A DNA stretch of 64,000 bases from Tragulus kanchil (GCA_022376925.1 JAIOJX010000004.1:1798001-1862000), one strand, 5' to 3'; shown: positions 37,283 through 48,841, numbered from the stretch's first letter. Notes: generated from the sequence alone by a model not told the origin. Made by a program: numbers and translations.

Positions 37283-39523
37283 GAAAAAAAATGACTGATC
37301 TCAAGTAGTTTACCACCTGCTTTCTTCTAGGAAACATCAAGTCTTTTCTCCATTTTAAGTTAATTCTTACATATGGTGTATCATAGTGGTCTAGTTTCAT
37401 TCCTTTGCATGTGTCTGTCCAGTTTTCCCAACACTATTTATTGAAGAAACAGTTCTTTCCTCCACTGTGTATTCTTGTCTCTTTTTGTTGTAAATTAATT
37501 GACTGTATATGCAAGGCTTATTTCTGGGTCCTCTATCCTGTCCCATTAATCTATGTATTTGTTTTTATTACTACAGCTTTGTAATATAGCTTGAAATTAA
37601 GGAGTTTGATAACTCTTGATCTATTCTTCTTTTTCAAGACCACTTTGGCTATTTGTGATCTTTGTGGTTCCAAACACATTTTAGGATTGTTCATTCTATT
37701 TCTATGAAAAAATGCCATTGGAATTTTGACAGCAATGAATCTGTAGATTGCTTTGGGTAATACTGTCATCTTAACAATACAAATTCTTCTACTCCATGAG
37801 CACAGAATATTTTTCCATTTCTTTGGGCCTTCTTGAATTTCTCCCATGAATGACATCATTTAAAGTGCACAGGTCTTTCACCTCCTTGATCAAATTTACT
37901 CCTAGATATGATATTCTTTTTGATGCAGTTGTGAATGGGATTACTTTCTTAATTCTCCTTTCTGATAGTTTGTTGTTATGTATATAGAAATACAATTGAT
38001 TTTTATATATTATTTTGTACCCTATCAATTTACTGAATTCAAATATTCTAACAGGGTTTGGTGGCACCCTTTTCTACATAAAATCATGCTGCTGCAGCTC
38101 ATCAACCAGGTGCATAGAGAATAGCAGGTGTGATGAGACTTTAATACACAGTCACACATACACAGACAGAGAGAAAGGATGGGAGCAGGGGGCTCAAGAC
38201 CTCTTGGATTAAGGCCCTGAACACATTCACCAGTCCACTTTTATTCAGTGCTGAAGCCTCCAGGTGTTTACAGGTAATGATATTAGCACGGGTTGGTTTC
38301 AATCACAGCCCTGTTCAATGATTATTCTCATGGTTCTGAAGATGGAAAGGGCATATTACAGCTGGGAGGCAACCAAATCAGCAAGAAGTTTCAAATCAAC
38401 GAGATCCCTTTGTTTCAAAAAAAATGACTGATCTCAAGTAGTTTACCACCTGCTTTCTTCTAGGAAACATCAAGTCTTTTCTCCATTTTAAGTTAATTCT
38501 TACATATGGTGTATCATAGTGGTCTAGTTTCATTCCTTTGCATGTGTCTGTCCAGTTTTCCCAACACTATTTATTGAAGAAACAGTTCTTTCCTCCACTG
38601 TGTATTCTTGTCTCTTTTTGTTGTAAATTAATTGACTGTATATGCAAGGCTTATTTCTGGGTCCTCTATCCTGTCCCATTAATCTATGTATTTGTTTTTA
38701 TTACTACAGCTTTGTAATATAGCTTGAAATTAAGGAGTTTGATAACTCTTGATCTATTCTTCTTTTTCAAGACCACTTTGGCTATTTGTGATCTTTGTGG
38801 TTCCAAACACATTTTAGGATTGTTCATTCTATTTCTATGAAAAAATGCCATTGGAATTTTGACAGCAATGAATCTGTAGATTGCTTTGGGTAATACTGTC
38901 ATCTTAACAATACAAATTCTTCTACTCCATGAGCACAGAATATTTTTCCATTTCTTTGGGCCTTCTTGAATTTCTCCCATGAATGACATCATTTAAAGTG
39001 CACAGGTCTTTCACCTCCTTGATCAAATTTACTCCTAGATATGATATTCTTTTTGATGCAGTTGTGAATGGGATTACTTTCTTAATTCTCCTTTCTGATA
39101 GTTTGTTGTTATGTATATAGAAATACAATTGATTTTTATATATTATTTTGTACCCTATCAATTTACTGAATTCAAATATTCTAACAGGGTTTGGTGGCAC
39201 CCTTTTCTACATAAAATCATGCTGCTGCAGCTCATCAACCAGGTGCATAGAGAATAGCAGGTGTGATGAGACTTTAATACACAGTCACACATACACAGAC
39301 AGAGAGAAAGGATGGGAGCAGGGGGCTCAAGACCTCTTGGATTAAGGCCCTGAACACATTCACCAGTCCACTTTTATTCAGTGCTGAAGCCTCCAGGTGT
39401 TTACAGGTAATGATATTAGCACGGGTTGGTTTCAATCACAGCCCTGTTCAATGATTATTCTCATGGTTCTGAAGATGGAAAGGGCATATTACAGCTGGGA
39501 GGCAACCAAATCAGCAAGAAGTT
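37283..39523. repeat. Duplication 11: 37283-38390 and 38416-39523 (offset 1133)
   Basis: Spans an old minus-strand L1 piece and part of a solo LTR, splitting the LTR. The copy begins in an A-rich run. Confidence 0.95.
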
Positions 39524-40020
39524 AAAGAGTCTGCACAAACCCACGTTCCAAAGTCCATAGGAGATCTCCCACCTGTTGATCAGTATATCCCCAGCTAATA
39601 AGCCCATGTGAATCAAATCACTTGTTTGTCTTAGATCTTTCTAGTATATTTCTTGTTACCAATTTACTTTTCTCCAGGTTCAGCCAAAGCCAAAATAACC
39701 TTCACTGGTTTGTTTCCTCCACATCATGCCATCTACAAATAGTGACAGTTTTGCTTCTTCATTTTTGATTTGGATACCTTTTATTTCTTTTTCTTACCTA
39801 ATTTCTCTGCCAAGGACCTCCAATACTATATTGAATTAAAGTGGGGAGAATGGACAAACTTGTTATCTTGTCCCTGATCTTCAAGGAAGAACTTTCAGTT
39901 TTTCATCATGGAGTATGTTTGCTGTGAGCTTGTCATATGTGGCCTTGATTAGGCTCAAGTACATTCCTTCCATATTCACTTTGCATAAACTTCCTATAAG
40001 AAAATATAGGTGGTAAGCTA
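37290..40020 (-). mobile_element. Old L1 (L1M-type) ORF2 segment, inverted half
   Basis: Minus-strand frames at 37551-38067 show L1 reverse transcriptase wording (FSKLIGYKI, IPFTTASKRISYLGVNL, KMTVLPKAIYRF) and continue upstream at 39730-40000 (KATYDKLTANI). Interrupted by a solo LTR at 38090-39723; repeated in part by duplication 11. Frames are broken. The plus-strand half of an L1 begins right after it at about 40030. Confidence 0.8.
38090..39723 (-). mobile_element. Solo LTR of an endogenous retrovirus (about 500 bp after collapsing duplication 11)
   Basis: Sits cleanly inside L1 sequence. Left edge tcatgc|tgctgcagctc, right edge ttcctccaca|tcatgc: the termini are TG...CA and the 6-base direct repeat tcatgc (38084-38089 and 39724-39729) is a normal retroviral target duplication. 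On the minus strand an AATAAA lies in the middle (near 38240), as expected for an LTR. No internal retroviral genes are present. Length 1634 here includes 1133 duplicated bases. Confidence 0.8.
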
Positions 40021-40582
40021 CTTGACACTGATCATGGAAAAAAGTTTTGAATCTGAATCCAAAGCAGAGGCAACAAAACAAAACACAAACAAGCAGCACT
40101 ACCTCAAACTAAAAATCTTCTGTGCAACAAAGGGAACAGTCAACAAAGTGGAAAGGTAACTACTGAATGGGAAAAAATATTTTCAAATCATATACCTGAT
40201 AAGAAGTTAATATCCAAAATATGTAAGGAACTCATAAAATTCAACAGTAAATAAGCAAACAATTCGATTTTTAAAAATGAGCAGAGTATCTGAATATTTT
40301 TCCAAAGAAGGCATAGAGATTACCAGCAGACACATGAAAAGAAGCTCAGCATTACTAATCATCAGAGAAATGCAAATCAAAACTGCAATGAGATATCACC
40401 TTACATCTGTTAAAACAGCTATTATCAAAAAGAAAGAATGTATTGGTAAAGGTGTGAAAAAAGAGAACCCTTATGCACTGTTAGAGGAAATGTAAATTGG
40501 TGTAACGACTATGGTAAACAGAATGGGGTTGAGTTCCTCAAAAAATTAAAAATAGACCTAGCATATTAAAAAATAGATCAAA

Positions 40583-41050
40583 TTGCCAAAATCCAATGAG
40601 TCAAAGAAAGAGCAAGAGAATTTCAGAAAAACATCTACTTCTGCTTCATTGAGTATGCTAAAGCCTTTGATTGTGTGGATTACAACATATTGTGATTCTG
40701 AGAGAGAGGGGAATATCAGACCACCTTACCTGCCCCCTGAGAAACCTGTATGCTGGTCAAGAAGCAACAGAACCAGCCACGGAACAACGGACTGGTTCCA
40801 AATTGAGAAAGCAGTATGTCAAGGCTGTATATTGTCACCATGCTTACTTAATTTCTATGCAGGGTACATTATGCTAAATGACAGTCTGGATGAAGCACAA
40901 GCTGTAATCAAGACTGTCAAGAGAAATATCAATAACCTCAGATACGCAGATGACACCACCCTTATGGCAGAAAGTGAAGAGCAACTAAACAGCCTCTTGA
41001 TGAAGGTGAAAGAGGAGAGGGAAAATGCTGGATTCAAACTCAACTTTTAA
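40583..41050 (+). pseudogene. BovB reverse transcriptase fragment
   Basis: A 155-codon open stretch includes the catalytic YADD box and a C-terminal NAGFKLNF block, then is cut off by the nested SINE. Upstream palm and fingers are absent or out of frame (YFCFIEYAKAFDCVDYN is seen in another frame at 40640-40690). Not functional. Confidence 0.85.
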
Positions 41051-41062
41051 ACAATGAAGTTC

Positions 41063-41340
41063 GGGGCTTCCCTGGTGGTCCAGTGGGTAAGGACACCGCC
41101 TTGAAGTGTAAGGGGCGCTGGTTCAATCCCTGGCCTGGGAAGATCTCATGTGCCGTGGAGCGGCTGAACCGATGTGTCCAACTACCGAGCTGGAGCTCTG
41201 GAGCGCATGTGCCCAGAGCCAGCGCTCTGAAGTGAGAGAGGCCACTGTGATGGGAGGCCCATACAGGCCAAAGAACAAAGATGGATGAAAATAAATAAAT
41301 GAAAGATCAATAGAAGTGGCCAAAAAAAAAAAAAAAAAAT
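41063..41340 (+). mobile_element. tRNA-derived SINE nested in BovB
   Basis: ggggcttccctggtggtcca start, ggttcaatccctgg B box, full body to aagtggcc and a long A run (41322-41339). Flanks aatgaag (before) and aatgaag (after, 41339-41345) suggest a short target duplication. Confidence 0.88.
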
Positions 41341-42670
41341 GAAGAGCATGGCATCTCATCCCATCACTTCATGGCAAATAGATGGGCAAACAATGGAAAC
41401 AATGACAAACTATTTTCTTGGGCTCCAAAATCACTGAAAATGGTGACTGCAGCCATGAAATTAAAATAGCCCTGCTTCTTGGAAGAAAAGCTATGACAAA
41501 CCTAGACAGTGTATTAAAAAGCAAGGACATCAATTTGCCAACAAAAGTTCGTACAGTCAAAGCTACGGTTTTCCTAGTAGTCATGTATGGACATAAGAAT
41601 TGGACCATAAAGAAATGATACCTTTGAACTATGGTGCTGAAGAAGACTCTTGAAAGTCCCTTGGACTGTAAGGAGATCAACCCAGTCAATATTAAAGGAA
41701 ATCAACCCTGTATATTCATTGGAAGGAATGATGCTTTGGCCACCTAATGTGAAGAGAGAGCTCACTGGAAAAGACCCTGATGCTCAGAAAAATAGAAGGC
41801 AGAAGGAGAAGAGGACAACAGATGAGATGGTTGGATGGCATCACTAAGTCAATGGACATGAGTTTGAGTAAGCTCCGGGAGATGGTGAAGGACAGGGAAG
41901 CCTGGCATGCCACAATCCATGGGGTTGCAAAGAGTCGGACATGACTGAACAACTGAACTTAACTAGCATATGATCCAGTTGTTCCACTTCTGGGTGTATA
42001 GCTGAGGAAAACAAAAACACTAAATCAGATATATGTATCCCCATGTTCATTACAGCATTATTTACAATAGTCAAGATAAGGAAGCAACCTATCCACCTGA
42101 TAGATGAGTGGATAAAGGAGATCTGATACATATATATGTGTATATATATATATACACACACACACATAACTGGAATATCACTCCACCATGAAAATGAATG
42201 AAATCTTGCCACTTGCAACAACATGGATTAACCTTAAGGGAATCATGCTAAACAAAGTAAGCCAGACAAAGAAAGCCATATGATTTCATTTGCGTGTGAA
42301 ATCTAAAAAATAATACAAATGAACAAACAAAATAAAAATCATAGATGTAGAGAACAGAATGGTGTTTGCCAGAGGGGAAGGGTGATAGGGAGAGGGTAAA
42401 ACAGATGAAGAGAGTCAAAAGGCACAAACTTCTAATTATAAAATAAATAAGTCATGGGGATGTAATATACAGCATGGTGACTGCACTCAATAATATTATA
42501 GAACACACTTAAAAGTTGCCCAAAAAGTTAGCTATGATATATGGTGATGGATGGTAGCTAGATTTATTGAGGTGATCACTTCACAACGAATACAAATATT
42601 GAACCATTATGTTGTACACTTGAAAGTAATATGTTATATATCAATCACACCTCAACAACAACAACAACAA

Positions 42671-43585
42671 ACAAGTGTTTTGAAAGATGGAAAGAATCTT
42701 GTCTAATCCAAGACCAGTGTAAGATTTTCCTAAAGCATCCAGATATTCATGTGAGAGCATTCCCTGGCTCACAGAACCTTATTCCTCTTCAAACATTTGT
42801 TTGGTAAATAAAAATGTGATTTTTTTTTTCTCTTCCTGTTTGGCAGGCAGGAAACAACAAATCGAGGTCTTTCTTAAGGGACTGACAAAATACATAAATA
42901 GACACTATCAATCCCCATAAAAGAGCCTAATTTTTCTTACATCAGATAAAGATGCAGTTAGTCTACTAAGAACTTTTCATTTCAACTAAAGTATTAACTC
43001 TCAAAGACCACAAGCTCAGTAAGCACAGCTAGTCACACACCTCCACTGGGAAATGAAGCCACACCACTGGGCAGTGAAAACATATGAGGCCAGGAACAGA
43101 CCTGGATTCCCAGTCTTCCCTGCCACATTTGACTAGACATTTTCCTCATTGGCAAACTGGAGGCATGGAGAGAATATTTATTAAACTCTTTCCCATGCTA
43201 ACTCTCTTTAATTCTATAATTCTAAGAGGAAGGTCAGGAAAAGACTCTTGGCATGAACACATTTTGAAATTCCTATCAGGCACAGTAATACAGGAAAAAG
43301 AGAGGGCAAGAGATCGAGAGAGGGGTGTCATTCATTTGTCAAGGCTGATGAAGCCAAGGGCTGGAACTTTGTTGACATAAAAGAAGGCCTCCCTTCTAGA
43401 TTCAGTGTTTGGTACAGCCCAAAATAATCAACACCAACATTTTAAATGACTTAGGTGTGTATCTAAATGATCATTTAGTGTTTGTCCTAAAAGGGGTTTC
43501 TTTGTTCTCTTATTGTTATGAGAAGGTTAAACAATATGCTTATTTATTTCATAGCTTCACAAACAGAAAGGAGGCTTTAAATGGC
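42671..43585. other. Intergenic, nothing recognised
   Basis: Unique sequence with no gene or identifiable repeat. Confidence 0.5.
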
Positions 43586-43849
43586 TCAGTTTCACGATTT
43601 GGGGTAGATATATATGTAAAGAAATATCACATAATTGTATAATGCACACCTTCTCTTCCTAAAATGCATCATACCAGAGCCAATTTTGGAAAACACAAAT
43701 ATGGGGTTGGGTATATTTTGAAAACTGTGTCAACATAATAGATCCTTAATTAATATGTGTGGCTTTATGGAAAATATTGGTGTTTTTTTAAGGCATCTGT
43801 CATGCCAAAACTATTTCTGCTAGTTAAGAAAGTTAAAAAGAGCACATAG

Positions 43850-44155
43850 GGCTTCCCTGGTGTTCCAGTGGGTAAGCACCGCCTTGCAGTGCATGGGGCG
43901 CCGGTTCAATCCCTGGCCTGGGAAGATCCCACGTGCCGCGGAGCGACTAGACTGATGTGTCCAATTACCGAGCCGGAGTTCTAGGGCGCATGCGCCCAGA
44001 GCCGGCGCTCTGCGACAAGAGAGGCCACCGCGATGGGAGGCCCACACGGGCCAAAGAACAAAGACAGATGAAAATAGACAAATGAAAGACCAATAGAAGT
44101 GCCCCCCCCCCGTCCCCAATCCCCCCCCAAAAATAAATAAATTTTAAAAAAAGGA
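43850..44155 (+). mobile_element. tRNA-derived SINE (CG-rich, little decayed)
   Basis: gggcttccctggtgttccag, cgccggttcaatccctggcc, gatcccacgtgccgcggagc; many CpGs are intact, indicating a young copy. The tail contains C runs and A-rich sequence. cacatagg flanks both ends (43843-43850, 44156-44163). Second copy at 44968-45263. Confidence 0.88.
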
Positions 44156-44479
44156 CACATAGGTTAGATTTTGTTTCTGAGTTATACTTTTGCCAATGCC
44201 CAAGTTCCTTTGGTCCTAAAGTATTTCAGTGTTCTATTAGAAAATACTAACAATATCTTCTAGACTACTAGGTAATGCATATAAATGTCATGTGGCATTT
44301 ATAAATGCAAATCACTACTACATTTCCCACTGTATCATTTGATTCTCACTTCACACAACGAAAGTAACTTTATTCCTCATTTAGACATGGCAGAAATTAG
44401 ACTCCACATTTTTTTTTTCCTTAAGAAATGTGAGCTAAAAAGTTCTAAGATGGGGATTTGGAACCTGATATTCCAATTC

Positions 44480-44657
44480 CGGGTTTCATGGTGGCTCAGC
44501 AGTAAAGAATCTGCCTGCAATGTAGGAGCCACAGGAGACTGGTTCGATCCCTGGGTGGGGAAGATCCACTGGAGGAGAGCAGGGCAACCCACTCCAGCAA
44601 TCTTGCCTGGAGAATCCCATGGACAGAGGAGCCTGGCAGGCTACAGTCCATAGGATC
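44480..44657 (+). mobile_element. Bov-tA SINE, cut at the duplication junction
   Basis: gggtttcatggtggctcagc through ccataggatc, then it stops abruptly at the junction filler 44658-44703. The intact version is at 45588. Confidence 0.85.
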
Positions 44658-44967
44658 CGGGGCAAAACTTCCCCGGGAGCTTCTTTTTTTTTCCTAAAAT
44701 GCATCAGTTTCACGATTTGGGGTAGATATATATGTAAAGAAATATCACATAATTGTATAATGCACACCTTCTCTTCCTAAAATGCATCATACCAGAGCCA
44801 ATTTTGGAAAACACAAATATGGGGTTGGGTATATTTTGAAAACTGTGTCAACATAATAGATCCTTAATTAATATGTGTGGCTTTATGGAAAATATTGGTG
44901 TTTTTTTAAGGCATCTGTCATGCCAAAACTATTTCTGCTAGTTAAGAAAGTTAAAAAGAGCACATAG

Positions 44968-45263
44968 GGCTTCCCTGGTGTTCCAGTGGGTAAGCACCGC
45001 CTTGCAGTGCATGGGCGCGGTTCAATCCCTGGCCTGGGAAGATCCCACGTGCCGCGGAGCGACTAGACTGATGTGTCCAATTACCGAGCCGGAGTTCTAG
45101 GGCGCATGCGCCCAGAGCCGGCGCTCTGCGACAAGAGAGGCCACCGCGATGGGAGGCCCACACGGGCCAAAGAACAAAGACAGATGAAAATAGACAAATG
45201 AAAGACCAATAGAAGTGCCCCCGTCCCCAATCCCCCAAAAATAAATAAATTTTAAAAAAAGGA
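44968..45263 (+). mobile_element. tRNA-derived SINE, second copy from duplication 12
   Basis: Same element as 43850-44155 with shorter C runs and one lost base pair in the ggcgccgg word. Confidence 0.88.
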
Positions 45264-45587
45264 CACATAGGTTAGATTTTGTTTCTGAGTTATACTTTTG
45301 CCAATGCCCAAGTTCCTTTGGTCCTAAAGTATTTCAGTGTTCTATTAGAAAATACTAACAATATCTTCTAGACTACTAGGTAATGCATATAAATGTCATG
45401 TGGCATTTATAAATGCAAATCACTACTACATTTCCCACTGTATCATTTGATTCTCACTTCACACAACGAAAGTAACTTTATTCCTCATTTAGACATGGCA
45501 GAAATTAGACTCCACATTTTTTTTTTCCTTAAGAAATGTGAGCTAAAAAGTTCTAAGATGGGGATTTGGAACCTGATATTCCAATTC

Positions 45588-45810
45588 CGGGTTTCATGGT
45601 GGCTCAGCAGTAAAGAATCTGCCTGCAATGTAGGAGCCACAGGAGACTGGTTCGATCCCTGGGTGGGGAAGATCCACTGGAGGAGAGCAGGGCAACCCAC
45701 TCCAGCAATCTTGCCTGGAGAATCCCATGGACAGAGGAGCCTGGCAGGCTACAGTCCATAGGATCACAAAGAGTTGGACAGGAAAGAAGTGACTTAGCAC
45801 GCACACACAC
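45588..45810 (+). mobile_element. Bov-tA SINE, intact
   Basis: gggtttcatggtggctcagc, aaagaatctgcctgcaatgt, gcaacccactccagcaatct, ggacagaggagcctggcagg, aaagagttggacaggaaag, then a short CA-type tail. Confidence 0.92.
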
Positions 45811-45884
45811 ATGTTGTGTGGTTCTTCTCTATTCTGCTTTCTGCACATTAAAGTGATACAGTACATTGAAAGGATTAAAACATG

Positions 45885-46110
45885 GATTTTAAAGTCAAGC
45901 AGAACTGAGTTCAATTCCTGCTTCTGACACTGCCTGGCCCTGTGCCCATGGGCGAGCTATTTTCTTCTTTGGGACCCATTTGTGAATTAAGCTAAAAATA
46001 GTTACACCCCACCCAAGCCTAACAACACACACCATGGGACTATGGCAAGGATTAAATGGAATAATGCATGAAAAACACACAGCAGAATGTTCCATAAGTG
46101 CTAACCATTG
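45885..46110 (+). repeat. MIR SINE
   Basis: gaactgagttcaattcctgc, gcttctgacactgcctggcc, aaggattaaatggaataatg and agcagaatgttccataagtg follow the sense MIR order. 46111-46443 is unrecognised. Confidence 0.75.
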
Positions 46111-46443
46111 TTATGTTATTATGTAATCTAAAAACTATGTTTGGTTACAATGCATGAAATACTTTTCGTTTTTCAAAGACACAACGGATACATGTGAAAT
46201 CAAACCCTGAAAATTAATTTTTTTGGAACAGTAAATTCATATGCCAGATGCAAAGGATAGTATTTCATGGACAAAGACTACGCTTTAAAGAGAAGTTATC
46301 TTTTGCTTTCTGTGGTTTCAAACCATTCTGAGTGCTAACACATTCTTAATAATCTGAGCCATATGAAATTGTCATCTTTTTAAAGTCAGACACTACAGAA
46401 GAGTGGTAATTTCATATGACCTGGCTCAATAGATCAACAAACC

Positions 46444-48169
46444 ACCCAAGAGATGATTTTTCTAGATGCAAAGGAATTACTGAAGAAGTTGAACTTGAAA
46501 GGAAAATTATTTCATTTTAAACGTATTCTCATTTTAACAGGTAAGGAAGGACTTATGCCGCACTCCCTAGAATTAAGAATTAAAGCATGCAATTTTCTTG
46601 TTTCTTCCCCAAGCACACTCGTGTAATACCCCAGCTCCCAGTGAAATCCCAAGAGTAAAATTAGGTCTCAAGGCCTGCAAATTCTCCAGGAGGACACTGA
46701 GGCATGCTGAGGAAAGTGACTGCTGTTGAAGTCTCCTCCTGTGGTATCACCAAATGTCTGAAAGGGAATGTGCCCTGTGTCCAATGTGTTGGGTAAGAGG
46801 GGGTGGATGTCCAGAGTGCAAGGCTGAGGGGTTTGGAGTACCTGGATAGGGAAGTCCTTCGCTGTGGCACCCTGTTTGCCTACAAGTGGTTATTTGAATG
46901 CTGTTTACTTCTTTTTGTCCGTATGCACCTGCCTTTGTGCTTCTGGGTCCTCCTCGTTTGCTCCTGGCCATGTCTGTATTGGACAGAGGTGACTTCGTGC
47001 CAGTTGGTTTCTGTGCCTGTGCACGCGACTCTCGGTACGCTGGATGGGCGTGTCTGAGGCTGTGGTTCCGTATAAGTCTGAGCATGTCGGGGTATAGTGT
47101 GCCTGTCTATGTCTATGCGGGTTTCAATGGGCACTCTCATCTATTTCCGAATGCGAGGGAGTGCCGCGTATTGCCGTTTGCCCTGAGACCTCAAGCCCCA
47201 CAGGCGCCCCCGGGCAGACAGGTAGCTGCTACGGAAGAACTAGCACCTTCTGGTTGCCTTGTAAGCTTGCCAGCCCCGGTTTCAGCGTCCCGGGCCAGCC
47301 TAGGGAGCCGGGAGGGAGCGGTAGCCGGCCCGCCCTCCCGGAGCAGCTGGGTCCCGCCCGGGCCAGCCTCGGGCGGGGGGACGGGAGAGAGGAGGGGAAG
47401 GGCGGGAGGGAGAACGGGCCTCGCCCCTTTGGGGCTTCCCGCCCTCTATTGGTTGAAAGTTCAAGCACGTCACGCGAAGGGCAGCTCCCTAAAGTCTCCG
47501 GCACATAACGGGCAGCGAGCACTCAGAGGCGGCTTCTCCAGAACCCAAGAGATGATTTTTCTAGATGCAAAGGAATTACTGAAGAAGTTGAAAGGAAAAT
47601 TATTTCATTTTAAACGATTCTCATTTTAACAGGTAAGGAAGGACTTATGCCGCACTCCCTAGAATTAAGAATTAAAGCATGCAATTTTCTTGTTTCTTCC
47701 CCAAGCACACTCGTGTAATACCCCAGCTCCCAGTGAAATCCCAAGAGTAAAATTAGGTCTCAAGGCCTGCAAATTCTCCAGGAGGACACTGAGGCATGCT
47801 GAGGAAAGTGACTGCTGTTGAAGTCTCCTCCTGTGGTATCACCAAATGTCTGAAAGGGAATGTGCCCTGTGTCCAATGTGTTGGGTAAGAGGGGGTGGAT
47901 GTCCAGAGTGCAAGGCTGAGGGGTTTGGAGTACCTGGATAGGGAAGTCCTTCGCTGTGGCACCCTGTTTGCCTACAAGTGGTTATTTGAATGCTGTTTAC
48001 TTCTTTTTGTCCGTATGCACCTGCCTTTGTGCTTCTGGGTCCTCCTCGTTTGCTCCTGGCCATGTCTGTATTGGACAGAGGTGACTTCGTGCCAGTTGGT
48101 TTCTGTGCCTGTGCACGCGACTCTCGGTACGCTGGATGGGCGTGTCTGAGGCTGTGGTTCCGTATAAGT
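46444..48169. other. ADRB2 distal upstream sequence with duplicated promoter copy
   Basis: 46444-47544 is a near-copy of 47543-48637, including GC boxes and the inverted CCAAT and CRE-like sites (about 47447-47475). Becomes CpG-rich from about 47130. Open frames of up to 243 codons here (46898-47629) are products of GC-rich composition, appear in both copies, and lack recognisable domains. Confidence 0.6.
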
Positions 48170-48637
48170 CTGAGCATGTCGGGGTATAGTGTGCCTGTCT
48201 ATGTCTATGCGGGTTTCAATGGGCACTCTCATCTATTTCCGAATGCGAGGGAGTGCCGCGTATTGCCGTTTGCCCTGAGACCTCAAGCCCCACAGGCGCC
48301 CCCGGGCAGACAGGTAGCTGCTACGGAAGAACTAGCACCTTCTGGTTGCCTTGTAAGCTTGCCAGCCCCGGTTTCAGCGTCCCGGGCCAGCCTAGGGAGC
48401 CGGGAGGGAGCGGTAGCCGGCCCGCCCTCCCGGAGCAGCTGGGTCCCGCCCGGGCCAGCCTCGGGCGGGGGGACGGGAGAGAGGAGGGGAAGGGCGGGAG
48501 GGAGAACGGGCCTCGCCCCTTTGGGGCTTCCCGCCCTCTATTGGTTGAAAGTTCAAGCACGTCACGCGAAGGGCAGCTCCCCTAAAGTCTCCGGCACATA
48601 ACGGGCAGCGAGCACTCAGAGGCGGCTTCTCCAGAAC
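46444..48637. repeat. Duplication 13: ADRB2 upstream region, 46444-47544 and 47543-48637 (offset 1099 falling to 1093)
   Basis: Head-to-tail repeat of the region upstream of ADRB2. Copy 1 has six extra bases (cttgaa) near 46492 and an extra t near 46523; copy 2 has an extra c near 48582. Only copy 2 joins the ADRB2 leader. Confidence 0.95.
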
Positions 48638-48730
48638 GCAAGCTGGAACTTAGGGACACTAAGAGCCCCAAGCAACCCCTGAATTGAGTGCACCACGGGC
48701 CTCCACCACCCCCACCCCCACGGCCGCTGA
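48170..48730 (+). promoter_or_regulatory. ADRB2 proximal promoter and 5' leader, CpG-rich
   Basis: GC-rich sequence directly upstream of the leader uORF. Visible elements: GC boxes at about 48463-48470 and 48491-48500, an inverted CCAAT box (attgg, 48540-48544) and a CRE-like cgtca core at 48560-48564. ADRB2 is known to be autoregulated by cAMP through a promoter CRE, so the last site is a sensible candidate. I see no convincing TATA box. By analogy with the human gene, transcription would start around 48600-48640, after the conserved block ggcggcttctccag; this is inferred. A near-identical copy of the upstream part lies about 1.1 kb further upstream (46444-47544). Confidence 0.7.
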
Positions 48731-48790
48731 ATGAGGCTTCCAGGTGCCAGCTTGCTGCCTGCCGCGCCCCGTCGGAGGTCCGCTCGCTGA
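48731..48790 (+). CDS. Short leader uORF of ADRB2 (beta upstream peptide, 19 codons)
   Basis: An ATG 111 bases before the receptor start opens a 19-codon frame beginning MRLPGA, rich in Arg, Ala and Pro, ending in TGA 51 bases before the main ATG. Human and hamster ADRB2 mRNAs carry a leader cistron of the same size and position, reported to damp receptor translation through the basic peptide. Start context is weak (T at -3, A at +4), which would allow leaky scanning to the receptor start. Matching length, MRLPG start and basic composition support conservation. Whether it is translated in this species is inference. Confidence 0.85.
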   Translation: MRLPGASLLPAAPRRRSAR

Positions 48791-48841
48791 GGGGCGGCTG
48801 GTAAGCCGGCAGCCTGTGCGCTCACCTGCCAGCCGCGTGCC

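Larger units (their letters stand above)
40567..41962 (+). mobile_element. BovB (RTE-type) LINE, 5'-truncated, flanked by target-site duplications
   Basis: Reverse transcriptase C-terminal region (AVCQGCILSPCLLNFYAGYI, YADDTTLMAESEEQLNSLL) followed by the BovB 3' region (gccaacaaaagttcgtacag, gatgagatggttggatggca, gcaaagagtcggacatgact). The 9-base repeat ctagcatat at 40558-40566 and 41963-41971 marks its insertion into the L1. A SINE sits inside at 41063-41340. Confidence 0.93.
40030..42670 (+). mobile_element. Old L1 (L1M-type) 3' part: ORF2 C-terminus and 3'UTR, hit by BovB
   Basis: 40100-40556 carries degraded ORF2 C-terminal sequence ([19 protein letters not shown]). It resumes at 41972 (gatccagttgttccacttct, gttcattacagcattattta, cacctcaacaacaacaac at the end). 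The gap 40567-41962 is a BovB insertion. A TA/CA run lies at 42127-42168. Confidence 0.85.
43586..45765. repeat. Duplication 12: 43586-44657 and 44704-45765 (offset 1118 falling to 1108)
   Basis: Contains one tRNA-derived SINE and one Bov-tA SINE. Differences are almost all C-run lengths (near 44102-44128 versus 45220-45236) and gcgccgg versus gcgcgg. The 46-base filler (44658-44703) repeats the word cctaaaatgcatca found at 43658-43671. Confidence 0.95.

Noticed and set aside
46898..48601. Open frames of 203-243 codons upstream of ADRB2, seen in both duplicated copies
   Set aside because: They arise in GC-rich promoter DNA, have no recognisable domain, and exist twice only because of the duplication.
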